Source: an uncultured Rubrobacteraceae bacterium
Lineage (GTDB): Bacteria > Actinomycetota > Rubrobacteria > Rubrobacterales > Rubrobacteraceae
Direction: 5' to 3'
Assembly: GCA_902806105.1 (NCBI GenBank)
Contig: CADCVI010000141.1
Location: 1-29,213 of the forward strand
Length of the DNA stretch: 29,213 nucleotides
Below, piece after piece: positions 1 to 6,803 of this stretch (positions are counted from its first letter, which is position 1; each line of letters opens with the position of its first letter). The notes under the pieces are model-generated. The model did no database searches and had not been told where the DNA came from. It saw nothing but the letters and a program-made list of their open reading frames with translations. The position numbers and the translations under genes are program-made.

Positions 1-14
1 ACGCAAAGCGAGAA

Positions 15-36
15 GTAGTGCGGGCTTCGCAACTAC
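15..36 (-). terminator. Possible hairpin downstream of tRNA-Arg
   Basis: GTAGTGCG (15-22) pairs with CGC-ACTAC (28-36, one bulged A) around a five-base loop. It lies 18 bases past the 3' end of the minus-strand tRNA-Arg. There is no clear T tract, so it may be only a processing or weak termination hairpin. Confidence 0.25.
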
Positions 37-53
37 GACAAACCGGATGAGGG

Positions 54-126
54 CGGGCCTGGAAGGATTCGAACCTCCGACACCTGGTACCGGAAACCAG
101 TGCTCTATCCCCTGAGCTACAGGCCC
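54..126 (-). tRNA. tRNA-Arg (anticodon CCG)
   Basis: Reads as a complete cloverleaf on the minus strand. The 7-bp acceptor stem is GGGCCTG/CAGGCCC with discriminator G at 54. The D-arm begins TAGCTCAG. The anticodon stem CTGGT/ACCAG encloses loop TTCCGGT, giving anticodon CCG, which decodes the arginine codon CGG. The T-arm carries the GGTTCGAATCC core. CCA is not encoded, since the bases after the discriminator are CCC. A promoter with good spacing lies just upstream (150-178). Confidence 0.95.
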
Positions 127-149
127 GTAACGTGGGGAACCACCCGCTG

Positions 150-178
150 ATCTTATCCCAGGGCGGGCGTTCCTTCAA
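150..178 (-). promoter_or_regulatory. Promoter of tRNA-Arg
   Basis: On the minus strand a -35-like TTGAAG (173-178) and a -10-like TAAGAT (150-155) are separated by exactly 17 bases. The predicted start near 143 would leave a 5' leader of about 17 bases before the mature tRNA end at 126. It overlaps, in the opposite direction, the upstream region of the metallophosphoesterase gene. Confidence 0.55.
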
Positions 179-194
179 CGAGGGGCGGGACCCC

Positions 195-222
195 CTGAAA
201 GGGTTTGGGCGGCTGGTATACT
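195..222 (+). promoter_or_regulatory. Candidate promoter of the metallophosphoesterase gene
   Basis: A good -10 TATACT (217-222) is preceded by a weak -35 CTGAAA (195-200) at 16-base spacing. The -10 ends 14 bases before the ATG at 237, and no Shine-Dalgarno sequence precedes that ATG. The transcript would therefore have a leader of only about 8 bases, close to leaderless. Confidence 0.4.
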
Positions 223-236
223 GGCCGGCACTTCTT

Positions 237-968
237 ATGTACGCGGTGATCTCGGACATCCACGGGAACCTGGAGGCCCTCGAAGCCGTCCTCGCGGACG
301 TGCCCGAAGGGGTCGACGGGGTCTACTGCCTCGGCGACGTCGTCGGCTACGGGGCGAGCCCCAACGAGTGCTGCGACCTGGTCCGCTCGTTGCAGCGGCC
401 CGTGATCTCCGGCAACCACGACCTCGCCGTGACGGACCTCTCGACGGACCTCTCGTGGTTCAACCCGGTCGCCGCCGCCGCGGTGCAGTGGACCCGCGAG
501 CGCATCAGCGAGGAGAATGCTTCCTTCCTGCTCACGCGCCCCAGGATGCACCAGGAGAGGAACGCGCTCTTCGTCCACGGCTCCGTCCGCGACCCGGACG
601 AGTACATCATCAACAGCGCCTCGGCCGAGGCGAACCTCGCCCTGTTGAAGTCGGAGTACCCCGGGGTAGCGGCCTGCTTCTTCGGGCACACGCACGTCAA
701 GATGGTCGTCCCGTCCCCGAACGGCTCGGGGGTGGGAGAGGGGATCCTCGACCTCGTCTCGGGCGGGCCCTACCTCATCAACCCGGGCTCCGTGGGACAG
801 CCCCGCGACGGGGACACCTTCGCCTCCTACGCCCTGGCCGAGAACGCGCCCGGGGGCATCAGGGTCGCGTACCGCTTCGTCGAGTACGACATCGAGAAGG
901 CGCAGGCCAAGATCCGTGCCGCCGGCCTCCCGGGGATGCTCGCCGACCGCCTGGCGCAGGGCCGCTGA
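237..968 (+). CDS. Metallophosphoesterase family protein (YfcE/MJ0936-like)
   Basis: A 243-residue calcineurin-like phosphoesterase, probably a cytoplasmic dinuclear-metal phosphatase or phosphodiesterase; the substrate is unknown. All the metal-site motifs are present in order: DIHGN near residue 7, GDVVGYG near residue 35, GNHD near residue 60, GHTH near residue 149, and a C-terminal NPGSVGQPRDG typical of the YfcE/MJ0936 branch. I chose the ATG at 237 because the protein then begins MYAVISDIHGN, placing the first metal motif at the N-terminus as in the family. An upstream in-frame start at 132 would add 35 residues without similarity to the fold and would overlap the tRNA promoter. The next gene starts 16 bases after the stop, so the two are likely co-transcribed. 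Confidence 0.88.
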   Translation: MYAVISDIHGNLEALEAVLADVPEGVDGVYCLGDVVGYGASPNECCDLVRSLQRPVISGNHDLAVTDLSTDLSWFNPVAAAAVQWTRERISEENASFLLTRPRMHQERNALFVHGSVRDPDEYIINSASAEANLALLKSEYPGVAACFFGHTHVKMVVPSPNGSGVGEGILDLVSGGPYLINPGSVGQPRDGDTFASYALAENAPGGIRVAYRFVEYDIEKAQAKIRAAGLPGMLADRLAQGR

Positions 969-984
969 GGGGGGTCTTGAAGGC

Positions 985-1371
985 GTGGAGCCCACGTTCC
1001 GCAAGCTCTTCTCGGTCGAAGAAGCGAACGCGCTCCTGCCAACGCTGAAGGTCCTCCTCGACGAATCCCGCGCCCGGCGCGACGCGATGCGCGAGAAGGG
1101 CCCCGGCCTCCAGCCGATCCTGGAGGCAGCGCCCACGAACGGCGGCGGGAAAAAGGGCTCGGAGTTCGGCGTCGACGCGTACCGGCTGCACCTCTCCGTC
1201 GGGCGCATCACGGAGCTCGGCGTCGTCCTGAAGGATCTCGACTCCGGCCTCCTGGACTTTCCGCACCTGAGGGAGGGCCGCGTCGTCTTTCTGTGCTGGC
1301 ACCCGCCCGAGGAGAGGGTCGGCTTCTGGCACGAGATCGAGGCCGGATACGCCGGTCGCCAGCCCCTCTAG
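985..1371 (+). CDS. DUF2203 family protein
   Basis: A 128-residue protein matching the small DUF2203 family in its features: an N-terminal FSVEEANALLP segment, a central helical region, the GxxELGVVLKDLDxGLxDFP core and a C-terminal CWHPPEERVGFWHEIEAGYAGR block. The function of the family is unknown. The conserved W, H and E residues near the C-terminus suggest a ligand or metal site, but that is inference. I chose the GTG at 985 because a GAGGGGGG ribosome site lies just upstream (967-974) and the family N-terminus (FRKLFSVEEAN) follows directly. A longer version from 916 would overlap the phosphoesterase gene. The dtd gene starts three bases after the stop, so these two are probably an operon. 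Confidence 0.8.
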   Translation: MEPTFRKLFSVEEANALLPTLKVLLDESRARRDAMREKGPGLQPILEAAPTNGGGKKGSEFGVDAYRLHLSVGRITELGVVLKDLDSGLLDFPHLREGRVVFLCWHPPEERVGFWHEIEAGYAGRQPL

Positions 1372-1374
1372 ACC

Positions 1375-1815
1375 TTGAGGATCGTGCTGCAACGCGTCGC
1401 CCGCGCCTCGGTCACGGTGGGCGACGAACTGATCTCCGAGATCGGAGAGGGTCTCCTGCTGCTCGTCGGGGTGGCGAAGGGGGACGGCGAGGCCGAGGCC
1501 GACTGGCTCGCCGAGAAGGTGGCGGGCCTGCGCGTCTTCGCCGACGAGGACGGCAAGATGAACCGGAGCCTCCGGGACACGGGGGGCGAGGTACTCGCCG
1601 TCTCCCAGTTCACCCTGCTGGCCGACACGCGCAAGGGCAAGCGCCCGAGCTTCGTCGGCGCGGCGCCACCCGGGGAGGCCTCGCCCCTCTTCGACTACTT
1701 CTGCAAGGGGCTACGCGCGGCGGGCGTGGCCTCCGTCGAGACCGGCTCGTTCGGGGCGATGATGGACGTAGCGCTGGTGAACGACGGGCCGGTGACGATC
1801 GTACTGGAGAGGTAA
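1375..1815 (+). CDS. dtd: D-aminoacyl-tRNA deacylase (DTD)
   Basis: A 146-residue protein of normal DTD length. DTD hydrolyses D-aminoacyl-tRNAs, and glycine mischarged on tRNA-Ala, keeping D-amino acids out of protein synthesis. The N-terminus [15 protein letters not shown], the catalytic-site motif [17 protein letters not shown] (around residues 80-96) and the C-terminal [10 protein letters not shown] (the Gly-cisPro chirality filter) are all present. The start is a TTG at 1375, giving the conserved N-terminus. There is no strong Shine-Dalgarno sequence, so translation may depend on coupling to the DUF2203 gene that ends at 1371. DTD matters in a wall-building bacterium that makes D-Ala and D-Glu, but that link is general. 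Confidence 0.93.
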   Translation: MRIVLQRVARASVTVGDELISEIGEGLLLLVGVAKGDGEAEADWLAEKVAGLRVFADEDGKMNRSLRDTGGEVLAVSQFTLLADTRKGKRPSFVGAAPPGEASPLFDYFCKGLRAAGVASVETGSFGAMMDVALVNDGPVTIVLER

Positions 1816-1842
1816 ACATCCGTCGTAGAGGTACGTCGAGCC

Positions 1843-1884
1843 GCCCGGGGCCGGGGCCACCACGACGGGCCCCGCCCCTCGGGC
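1843..1884. terminator. Hairpin between convergent genes (dtd / membrane protein)
   Basis: CGGGGCC (1852-1858) pairs with GGCCCCG (1868-1874), and an outer GCCCG (1843-1847) can pair with CGGGC (1880-1884). The structure lies between the dtd stop (1815) and the convergent membrane-protein stop (1904). It probably works in both directions. There is no T tract on either strand. Confidence 0.4.
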
Positions 1885-1903
1885 GTACGAGATCTCTCGC
1901 CCG

Positions 1904-2551
1904 CTAGTGGGCCTGAGGACGGAACCCGGAGCCCGTCCGCCCGACGGAAGCCTCGGACGTTCTCTCCCTCACGACGATCAGGCCGATCCAGACCAGCGCG
2001 GCGTCGAACAGCAGGGTCGAGGCGGGCAGCGGCGCGATGGTGAGCAGGGCGCCGAGGATGAGGGCGATGGCGGCCGCGCGCGGCAGCACGCTCGCCCTGA
2101 GCATCGCGGCCCCGAACAGCGCCCACCCGAGCGCCCAGGCTATCCCGGACAACATGAAGCCCGTGTCCAGCGGACCCGCGACCTCCTCGGCGTCCAGGAA
2201 CGCGGGCGCCTCGATGGCGGCGCTAGGGGCGACAAAGGTCAGGGCCCACATCAGGCCGACGATCAGGCCCGTGCCGACCAGGGCGGCGAGGAACCCGAAG
2301 AGCCCGAGCGCCCCGAACGCCCCCGAATGACGCGCATACAAACCGACCGCCGCGACCAGCAGCAACAATGCCCCGACCATGTACACCGCGGAGATGACCG
2401 TGTAGGAGGCGGTCGAGGCCTCCTCGCTGAACCGCAGGGCGTCGCCGTACTGCAAGTACTGCACGAGGTTCCAGAGGTCGCCGACCAGCAGGAGCGCACC
2501 GGCCGCCAAAGCGGCCATGCCTCCGAGGCGGACGAGGTTCGACGAAGACAT
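1904..2551 (-). CDS. Multi-pass membrane protein of unknown function
   Basis: A 215-residue integral membrane protein that I do not recognise. It has about six hydrophobic stretches: one at residues 9-27 (GGMAALAAGALLLVGDLWNL), others near 45-68, 76-103, 124-146, 152-172 and 176-195, ending in a polar tail. The pattern resembles small DUF4386-like or generic actinobacterial membrane proteins, but no diagnostic motif is visible. The ATG start has an excellent AAGGAGG site six bases upstream, and a strong promoter lies at 2590-2618. It is transcribed alone and converges on dtd. Confidence 0.75.
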   Translation of the reverse strand: MSSSNLVRLGGMAALAAGALLLVGDLWNLVQYLQYGDALRFSEEASTASYTVISAVYMVGALLLLVAAVGLYARHSGAFGALGLFGFLAALVGTGLIVGLMWALTFVAPSAAIEAPAFLDAEEVAGPLDTGFMLSGIAWALGWALFGAAMLRASVLPRAAAIALILGALLTIAPLPASTLLFDAALVWIGLIVVRERTSEASVGRTGSGFRPQAH

Positions 2552-2589
2552 ACCTTTCCTCCTTGCTCAACCCAACCACCGTTACCCCG

Positions 2590-2618
2590 AATATACTCTC
2601 TCGTAATTAATATTGCAA
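2590..2618 (-). promoter_or_regulatory. Sigma-A-type promoter of the membrane protein gene
   Basis: On the minus strand a -35 TTGCAA (2613-2618) and a -10 TATATT (2590-2595) are separated by exactly 17 bases. The region is markedly AT-rich against its surroundings. The predicted start near 2583 leaves about 32 bases of leader containing the AAGGAGG site. Confidence 0.7.
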
Positions 2619-2644
2619 GGAATAGAGCTGGGATGCCCCGAGCA

Positions 2645-3490
2645 CTATGTCGGGAGGGTGGAGCTTGGGTCAGTCGGGGGTAGATTTTGGGGCCGGTGGT
2701 CCTTCGGGGAGCCGGTCAGGTACAGGGTGGCCGGGCGGGTGTAGCCTTCGCGCCGGATGCGATCGAGGAGTGCGGCGTGGCGCCCTCGGAGCTTCTTCGC
2801 CTTCGCTGCGGGGAGGCGCCGTAGCCCGTCGGGTTCGTCCGCAGCGAGGATCAGCTTGTCCAGGTGACGGATGGGCTGGGGTGGCGAGACGGCCCACGAG
2901 ACGCCTTCGAGCAGCATCTCGTGGAGCGCGACGAGGCGTTCGGGGGCGCCGATGCCGTAGGGTTCCGAGCCCGAGAGCGAGGCCGCAAGGATCCGGTCGA
3001 GGTCTTCGTCCACGAGCTGGACGGCGGGTACCGTGTTCACGAAGTCGCTCGTAGCAACCTTCCCGCCCGGTCGTACGAGGGCGGCGAGGGCGGTGAGGGC
3101 TTCGGGGGCGGTCCGCTCGGAGACGTCGAGCTCGTGGAAGAGGCCGGCCGAGTAGACGAGGTCGAAGGAACGGTCGGCGAACGGCGGGTCGAAGACGTCG
3201 CCGGAGACGAGGCTGACGTGGGCATCGAGGTCCGCAGCTTCGAGGAGATCCTTCGCCCTCTCGATCTTCTCCTCGTCGGAGTCCAGGGCGGTGACGGTCC
3301 CTGCGCTTCCCACGCGCAAGCTCAGGCCCTCCAGCCAGAGCAGCGAGGCCCCGCCTGCGTACAGGACGTCCAGACCTTCGATCCCGCCCAGCTTGTCCAG
3401 CTCGCGGTCGGAGACGCGGATGAGGTCTTCCTCGTACTCCTCGCGCTCGTCCGGCGTGAGAGGACCTTCGAGATGTACCGCGTCGTTCAC
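2645..3490 (-). CDS. Class I SAM-dependent methyltransferase
   Basis: A 281-residue Rossmann-fold methyltransferase; the substrate is unknown. Motif I is LDVLYAGGASLLWLEGLS (about residues 40-57), a loose version of the glycine-rich SAM loop. The acidic residue of motif II is in TVTALDSDEEKIERA. Motif III is SGDVFDPPFADRSFDLVYSAGLFHEL, followed by the LVRPGGKVATSDF strand typical of Methyltransf_11/25 proteins. The C-terminal 100 residues are basic (KAKKLRGRHAALLDRIRREGY) and carry no recognised domain. The GTG start at 3490 has no good ribosome site, and an internal start cannot be excluded. It ends 93 bases upstream of the membrane protein gene, which has its own promoter. Confidence 0.8.
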   Translation of the reverse strand: MNDAVHLEGPLTPDEREEYEEDLIRVSDRELDKLGGIEGLDVLYAGGASLLWLEGLSLRVGSAGTVTALDSDEEKIERAKDLLEAADLDAHVSLVSGDVFDPPFADRSFDLVYSAGLFHELDVSERTAPEALTALAALVRPGGKVATSDFVNTVPAVQLVDEDLDRILAASLSGSEPYGIGAPERLVALHEMLLEGVSWAVSPPQPIRHLDKLILAADEPDGLRRLPAAKAKKLRGRHAALLDRIRREGYTRPATLYLTGSPKDHRPQNLPPTDPSSTLPT

Positions 3491-3556
3491 AGAAGGCCCA
3501 TTCTCAGGCGTGCTTCCGCGCGGCTCCGGCGAGAGGCCGGGGGCGTCCGGGGACCG

Positions 3557-3572
3557 CCGAACTCCTGTTCGG
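3557..3572 (-). terminator. Short hairpin between small protein and methyltransferase genes
   Basis: CCGAAC-TCCT-GTTCGG, a perfect 6-bp stem with a four-base loop, extendable by GTCC (3545-3548)/GGAC (3573-3576). It lies downstream of the small acidic protein gene and upstream of the methyltransferase start. No T run follows, so its role as a terminator is weak. The rest of 3491-3670 shows nothing else I can name. Confidence 0.25.
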
Positions 3573-3670
3573 GGACTCCTCCGTCAATCGTTTCGGGTCT
3601 CCTCGGCGCAGCTCTCGCGGGTAGCCAGGGGCACGCATGCTTCTAGAGCCGCGCCGGAGGGGATCCTACG

Positions 3671-3889
3671 CTAGTCCGCCTTCCTTTCGCCCTCTTCGGT
3701 CGTATCGTGAGACATGGCATCCTTGTTGAGGTGCGCGTCCTCCGTACCCATGGGCCCGGATTCGCCCGCCTCGGGGTCGCCCGTCCCCATCGGCCCGGGC
3801 CCGGGGGAGCCGGCCGCCTTGCTCTCGGGAGGCTCTTCCTTGGAAACCTTCCTCGGCGGTTTCCGTCTTCCCTTTTCTTCTTCGCTCAT
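3671..3889 (-). CDS. Small, highly charged, probably disordered protein
   Basis: A 72-residue hydrophilic protein I do not recognise. It consists almost entirely of E, K, D, G, P, S and T, with no hydrophobic core or membrane segment. The first third is basic and acidic mixed (SEEEKGRRKPPRKVSKEEPP). The middle contains two copies of GPMGT followed by G/E and D, about 13 residues apart. Such small disordered proteins are common in actinobacteria, often stress-related, but no function can be assigned. I chose the ATG at 3889, with AAAGGG eight bases upstream; a GTG three codons earlier (3898) is possible. Codon use is ordinary for the window, which supports real coding. Confidence 0.55.
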   Translation of the reverse strand: MSEEEKGRRKPPRKVSKEEPPESKAAGSPGPGPMGTGDPEAGESGPMGTEDAHLNKDAMSHDTTEEGERKAD

Positions 3890-4236
3890 CGTGTTCACCC
3901 TTTCCCACAGCTTGCCTTCTTGCTCATGCTACTACGCCGACAATCCTCTGGAGGAAAAAGACCCGGTACCGGAGGGTGCGGCACGAACGCCGGGCGTATG
4001 CGTCGCGGTGAGACTACGCCCGTGAGGCTGATAAAATCAGGGAAGGCTTCGAGCCTCTGGGGCTTGCACGGGTCCGGCTGGTCGCCGGGCAGATGCTGTG
4101 GCCGTCGAGGTATTTCGGTCGAGAGAACACCATCTGGCCTATAGAATGGCAGGCATGAGGGCGGGCATCGGCAACGATAGCTCGCTCGAATCATGCGGCG
4201 TTGTAGTGAACTACTCTAACCTGGGAATTTGGTCGC
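3890..4236 (+). other. Long non-coding leader upstream of the ABC-F gene
   Basis: About 340 bases between the divergent small-protein gene and the ABC-F start. The open frames crossing it read into the ABC-F gene out of frame and look like shadows. The best promoter element is an extended -10, TGATAAAAT (4029-4037), inside the small palindrome CTGAT-AAA-ATCAG (4028-4040), without a convincing -35. If used, it gives a 5' leader of roughly 190 bases. A short stem GTAG-TGAA-CTAC occurs at 4204-4215. I see no defined riboswitch or obvious leader peptide. Confidence 0.35.
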
Positions 4237-6123
4237 ATGAAGGTACTCGTAGCAAGGGAGATCGTCAAGTATCACGGGGGGGACCTCAAAATCCTCTCCG
4301 GAGCGAACCTGTCGATCGAGTCGGGGGAGAAGATCGGCCTGGTCGGGCGCAACGGCGCCGGCAAGACCACGCTCCTGAACGTGCTCTCCGGCGCCTCCGA
4401 ACCGGACGAGGGGAGCGTCGATTACGTCGCGGGGGCGAAGCTAGGCGTCGCGACGCAGAGCCTCTTCGTCGGCTCCGAGCGGAGCGTGGAAGAAGAGATC
4501 CTCTCGGCCTTTGATGCACTGATCCGGAAGGAAGCGGCTCTCAAGGACCTGGAAGCCAGAATCTCCGAAGACCCCTCCCCCGCCGTCCTGGAACAGTACG
4601 GTCGCGCCCAATCGGAGTTCGACCGCGACGGCGGCTACGAGTACAGGGCCCGCGTCGCCTCCACGCTCTCCTCCCTCGGCTTCGGCCTCGAAGATTGGAA
4701 AAGACCGGTCGGTTCTTTCTCGGGGGGAGAGCAGAGCCGTATCGCGCTGGCGAAGCTCCTCCTCTCCGAGCCCGACCTCGTGCTGCTCGACGAGCCGACG
4801 AACCACCTCGACCTGCGGGCCATCGAGTGGCTCGAAGGGTTCGTCAAGAACGCGAAGAGCGCGATCCTCGTCGTCTCGCACGACCGGTACTTTCTGGATG
4901 CAGTCTCGGAGTCGATAGTGGAGCTCGACGACGGGAAGCTGACCCGCTACACGGGCAACTACACGAAGTACGTCTCGGAGAAGAAGGCGCGCGACGAGCA
5001 GCTCACCCGCAAGGCCAAGGCGAACTCCGAGCGGCGCGAGCAGCTCGAGAAGTTCATCGTGAAGAACAAGGCCAAGAACACCAAGGCGAAGCAGGCCAAG
5101 AGCAAGCAGAAACTGCTGGACCGCATGGAGAAGGTAGAGGGCCCGAAGAACGGCAAGCGCGGCATGAAGCTCGACCTCTCCGGCGAGACGTCGCGGGCGG
5201 GCCGCGTGGTGCTGGAGGTCGAGAAGGCCTCCTACGGCTACGACGGCGGCGAGCCCCTGCTCGACGACCTGGAGCTCGTCGTCGAGCGCGGCGAGAGGGT
5301 GGCGCTCCTCGGCCCGAACGGGACCGGCAAGAGCACCCTCATGCGCCTCGCGACCGGCGAGCTGGACCCGCAGAGCGGTATCGTCCGGCTCGGCAACAAC
5401 GTAGTGGCCGAGTACCAGGATCAGCAGCTTGCGCGGCTCGAAGGCTCCAAGACCGTGCTGCAGGAGACGATGGACGCAACCGGGCTCGACGCCCCGGAGT
5501 CCCGCGAGCTTCTCGGCGCCTTCCTGTTCTCCGGAAACGACGTCTTCAAAAAGGTGTCGTCGCTCTCCGGGGGCGAGAAGAGCCGGCTCTCGCTGGCCGA
5601 GATCGTGGTTAGCGGCGCGAACCTGCTCCTCCTGGACGAACCGACGAACAACCTGGACATCCCCGCCCGCGAGGCGCTCGAAGAGGCCCTCAAAAGCTAC
5701 AGGGGCACCCTGTTCTTTATCTCCCACGACCGCTACTTTCTAAAGAAGATCGCCACGCGGATCGTGGAGCTGGACAACAAGAAGCTCGTCAACTACCTCG
5801 GCGGCTACGACTACTACCGCGCCCATCGCCGCCTCGACGTGAAGGAGGGCGGCCGAAAGGCCCCGAGGCGCAGGGTCCGGCCCGGGCTCAACGGCCGCCA
5901 GAACATCGTCGCCACGCGCCTCGTCGCGGTGGAGGGCGAGATCGACGCGACCGAACGCCGCGTGGCGAAACTCGAAAAGGAGCTTGCAACCTCCGAGCTC
6001 TACTCCGACGGCAGGCGCTCCCGCGAGGTAGTCACGGAGCACCGCCAGCTCAAGGGCGTCCTCGAAGGCCTCTACGGCGACTGGACCGAGCTCATGCAGG
6101 AGGCCGAAGAGGTGGACCTGTAG
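4237..6123 (+). CDS. ABC-F family ATPase (Uup/EttA-like)
   Basis: A 628-residue protein with two ABC ATPase domains and no membrane segments, the ABC-F architecture. ABC-F proteins act on ribosomes (translation factors, antibiotic protection) or, for Uup, in genome stability. Domain 1: Walker A GRNGAGKTT (37-45), signature SFSGGEQSR (near 160), Walker B LVLLDEPTNHLD (near 180). A lysine-rich linker helix pair follows (about 248-300). Domain 2: Walker A GPNGTGKST (359-367), signature SLSGGEKSR (near 441), Walker B LLLLDEPTNNLD (near 463). A C-terminal coiled coil (about 560-625) resembles the Uup/Vga-type extension. Both catalytic glutamates are intact. The GNAT gene starts seven bases after the stop. 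Whether it is housekeeping or resistance-related cannot be told from sequence alone. Confidence 0.92.
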   Translation: MKVLVAREIVKYHGGDLKILSGANLSIESGEKIGLVGRNGAGKTTLLNVLSGASEPDEGSVDYVAGAKLGVATQSLFVGSERSVEEEILSAFDALIRKEAALKDLEARISEDPSPAVLEQYGRAQSEFDRDGGYEYRARVASTLSSLGFGLEDWKRPVGSFSGGEQSRIALAKLLLSEPDLVLLDEPTNHLDLRAIEWLEGFVKNAKSAILVVSHDRYFLDAVSESIVELDDGKLTRYTGNYTKYVSEKKARDEQLTRKAKANSERREQLEKFIVKNKAKNTKAKQAKSKQKLLDRMEKVEGPKNGKRGMKLDLSGETSRAGRVVLEVEKASYGYDGGEPLLDDLELVVERGERVALLGPNGTGKSTLMRLATGELDPQSGIVRLGNNVVAEYQDQQLARLEGSKTVLQETMDATGLDAPESRELLGAFLFSGNDVFKKVSSLSGGEKSRLSLAEIVVSGANLLLLDEPTNNLDIPAREALEEALKSYRGTLFFISHDRYFLKKIATRIVELDNKKLVNYLGGYDYYRAHRRLDVKEGGRKAPRRRVRPGLNGRQNIVATRLVAVEGEIDATERRVAKLEKELATSELYSDGRRSREVVTEHRQLKGVLEGLYGDWTELMQEAEEVDL

Positions 6124-6130
6124 CGGCTCC

Positions 6131-6598
6131 GTGCGGACGAGCGGTCGCATAAGACCAGCGAGGCCCGAGGAACACGGTTCTGTAGCGTCCTGCGTCCGCG
6201 CGGCCTACTCGAAGTACGTGGGGCGTATCGGCAGGGAGCCTGCCCCGATGCTCGCGGACTACGAGGCCCTGGTCCGGGAAGGCGCCGTCTACGTGCTCAC
6301 CGAAGGCAACGACGTCGCGGGCGTCCTGGTGATACGGCCGGTCGGAGAAGCCATGTTCGTGGAGAACGTGGCCGTGCACCCCGCGTACGAGAAGGCGGGC
6401 CGGGGCCGCGAGCTCATGCGCTTCGCCGAGAAGGCCGCCCGTGAGAGCGGGCGGCGAGAGCTCGTCCTCTACACCAACGAGCTTATGACCGAGAACATCG
6501 GCTTCTACGAGGGGCTGGGGTACCGGGAGATCGACCGGCGTCTCGACGGAGGGTACCGGCGCGTATTCATGTGCAAGAAAGTGCCGGAAGAAGCATGA
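6131..6598 (+). CDS. GNAT family N-acetyltransferase
   Basis: A 155-residue single GNAT domain. The N-terminal strand RIRPARPEEH, the central beta strand VENVAVHPAYEKAG followed by the acetyl-CoA pyrophosphate loop AGRGRELM (the R/Q-x-x-G-x-G/A motif A), and the C-terminal LYTNELMTENIGFYEGLGYREI are all typical. The acceptor is unknown. The GTG start at 6131 lies seven bases after the ABC-F stop, so it is probably translated from the same message. No Shine-Dalgarno sequence fits in that gap. The gene converges on tRNA-Pro. Confidence 0.85.
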   Translation: MRTSGRIRPARPEEHGSVASCVRAAYSKYVGRIGREPAPMLADYEALVREGAVYVLTEGNDVAGVLVIRPVGEAMFVENVAVHPAYEKAGRGRELMRFAEKAARESGRRELVLYTNELMTENIGFYEGLGYREIDRRLDGGYRRVFMCKKVPEEA

Positions 6599-6606
6599 AC
6601 GGAGAC

Positions 6607-6633
6607 ACGGCAACGCTTCGCGGGTGCCGTTGC
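6607..6633. terminator. Possible hairpin between GNAT gene and tRNA-Pro
   Basis: ACGGCA (6607-6612) can pair with TGCCGT (6625-6630), or alternatively GCAACG (6610-6615) with CGTTGC (6628-6633). It sits between the GNAT stop at 6598 and the 3' end of the convergent tRNA at 6671. There is no T tract, so support is weak. Confidence 0.25.
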
Positions 6634-6670
6634 GGTGATGATGCGAAGGGTAAAAATGATCCCCGGCTAG

Positions 6671-6744
6671 TCGGGACGAGAGGATTCGAACCTCCGACCT
6701 CCTCGTCCCGAACGAGGCGCGCTACCAGGCTGCGCTACGTCCCG
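6671..6744 (-). tRNA. tRNA-Pro (anticodon CGG)
   Basis: A complete cloverleaf on the minus strand. The acceptor stem is CGGGACG/CGTCCCG with discriminator A (6671), as usual for proline tRNAs. The anticodon stem CCTCG/CGAGG encloses loop TTCGGGA, giving anticodon CGG, which decodes CCG. The T-arm has the GGTTCGAATCC core. CCA is not encoded (CTA follows). Confidence 0.95.
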
Positions 6745-6756
6745 ACTGCGTGGCCC

Positions 6757-6784
6757 ATTATACCGAAGGAACGGGCTTTGACCA
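6757..6784 (-). promoter_or_regulatory. Promoter of tRNA-Pro
   Basis: A consensus -10 TATAAT on the minus strand (6757-6762) lies 12 bases before the tRNA 5' end. A -35-like TGGTCA (6779-6784) stands 16 bases further upstream. The predicted start near 6750 gives a very short leader. Confidence 0.65.
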
Positions 6785-6803
6785 GCCTGCCCCGGAACAC
6801 GGC

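Noticed and set aside
4441..5727. 428-codon minus-strand frame inside the ABC-F gene
   Set aside because: Antisense shadow of the two ATPase domains.
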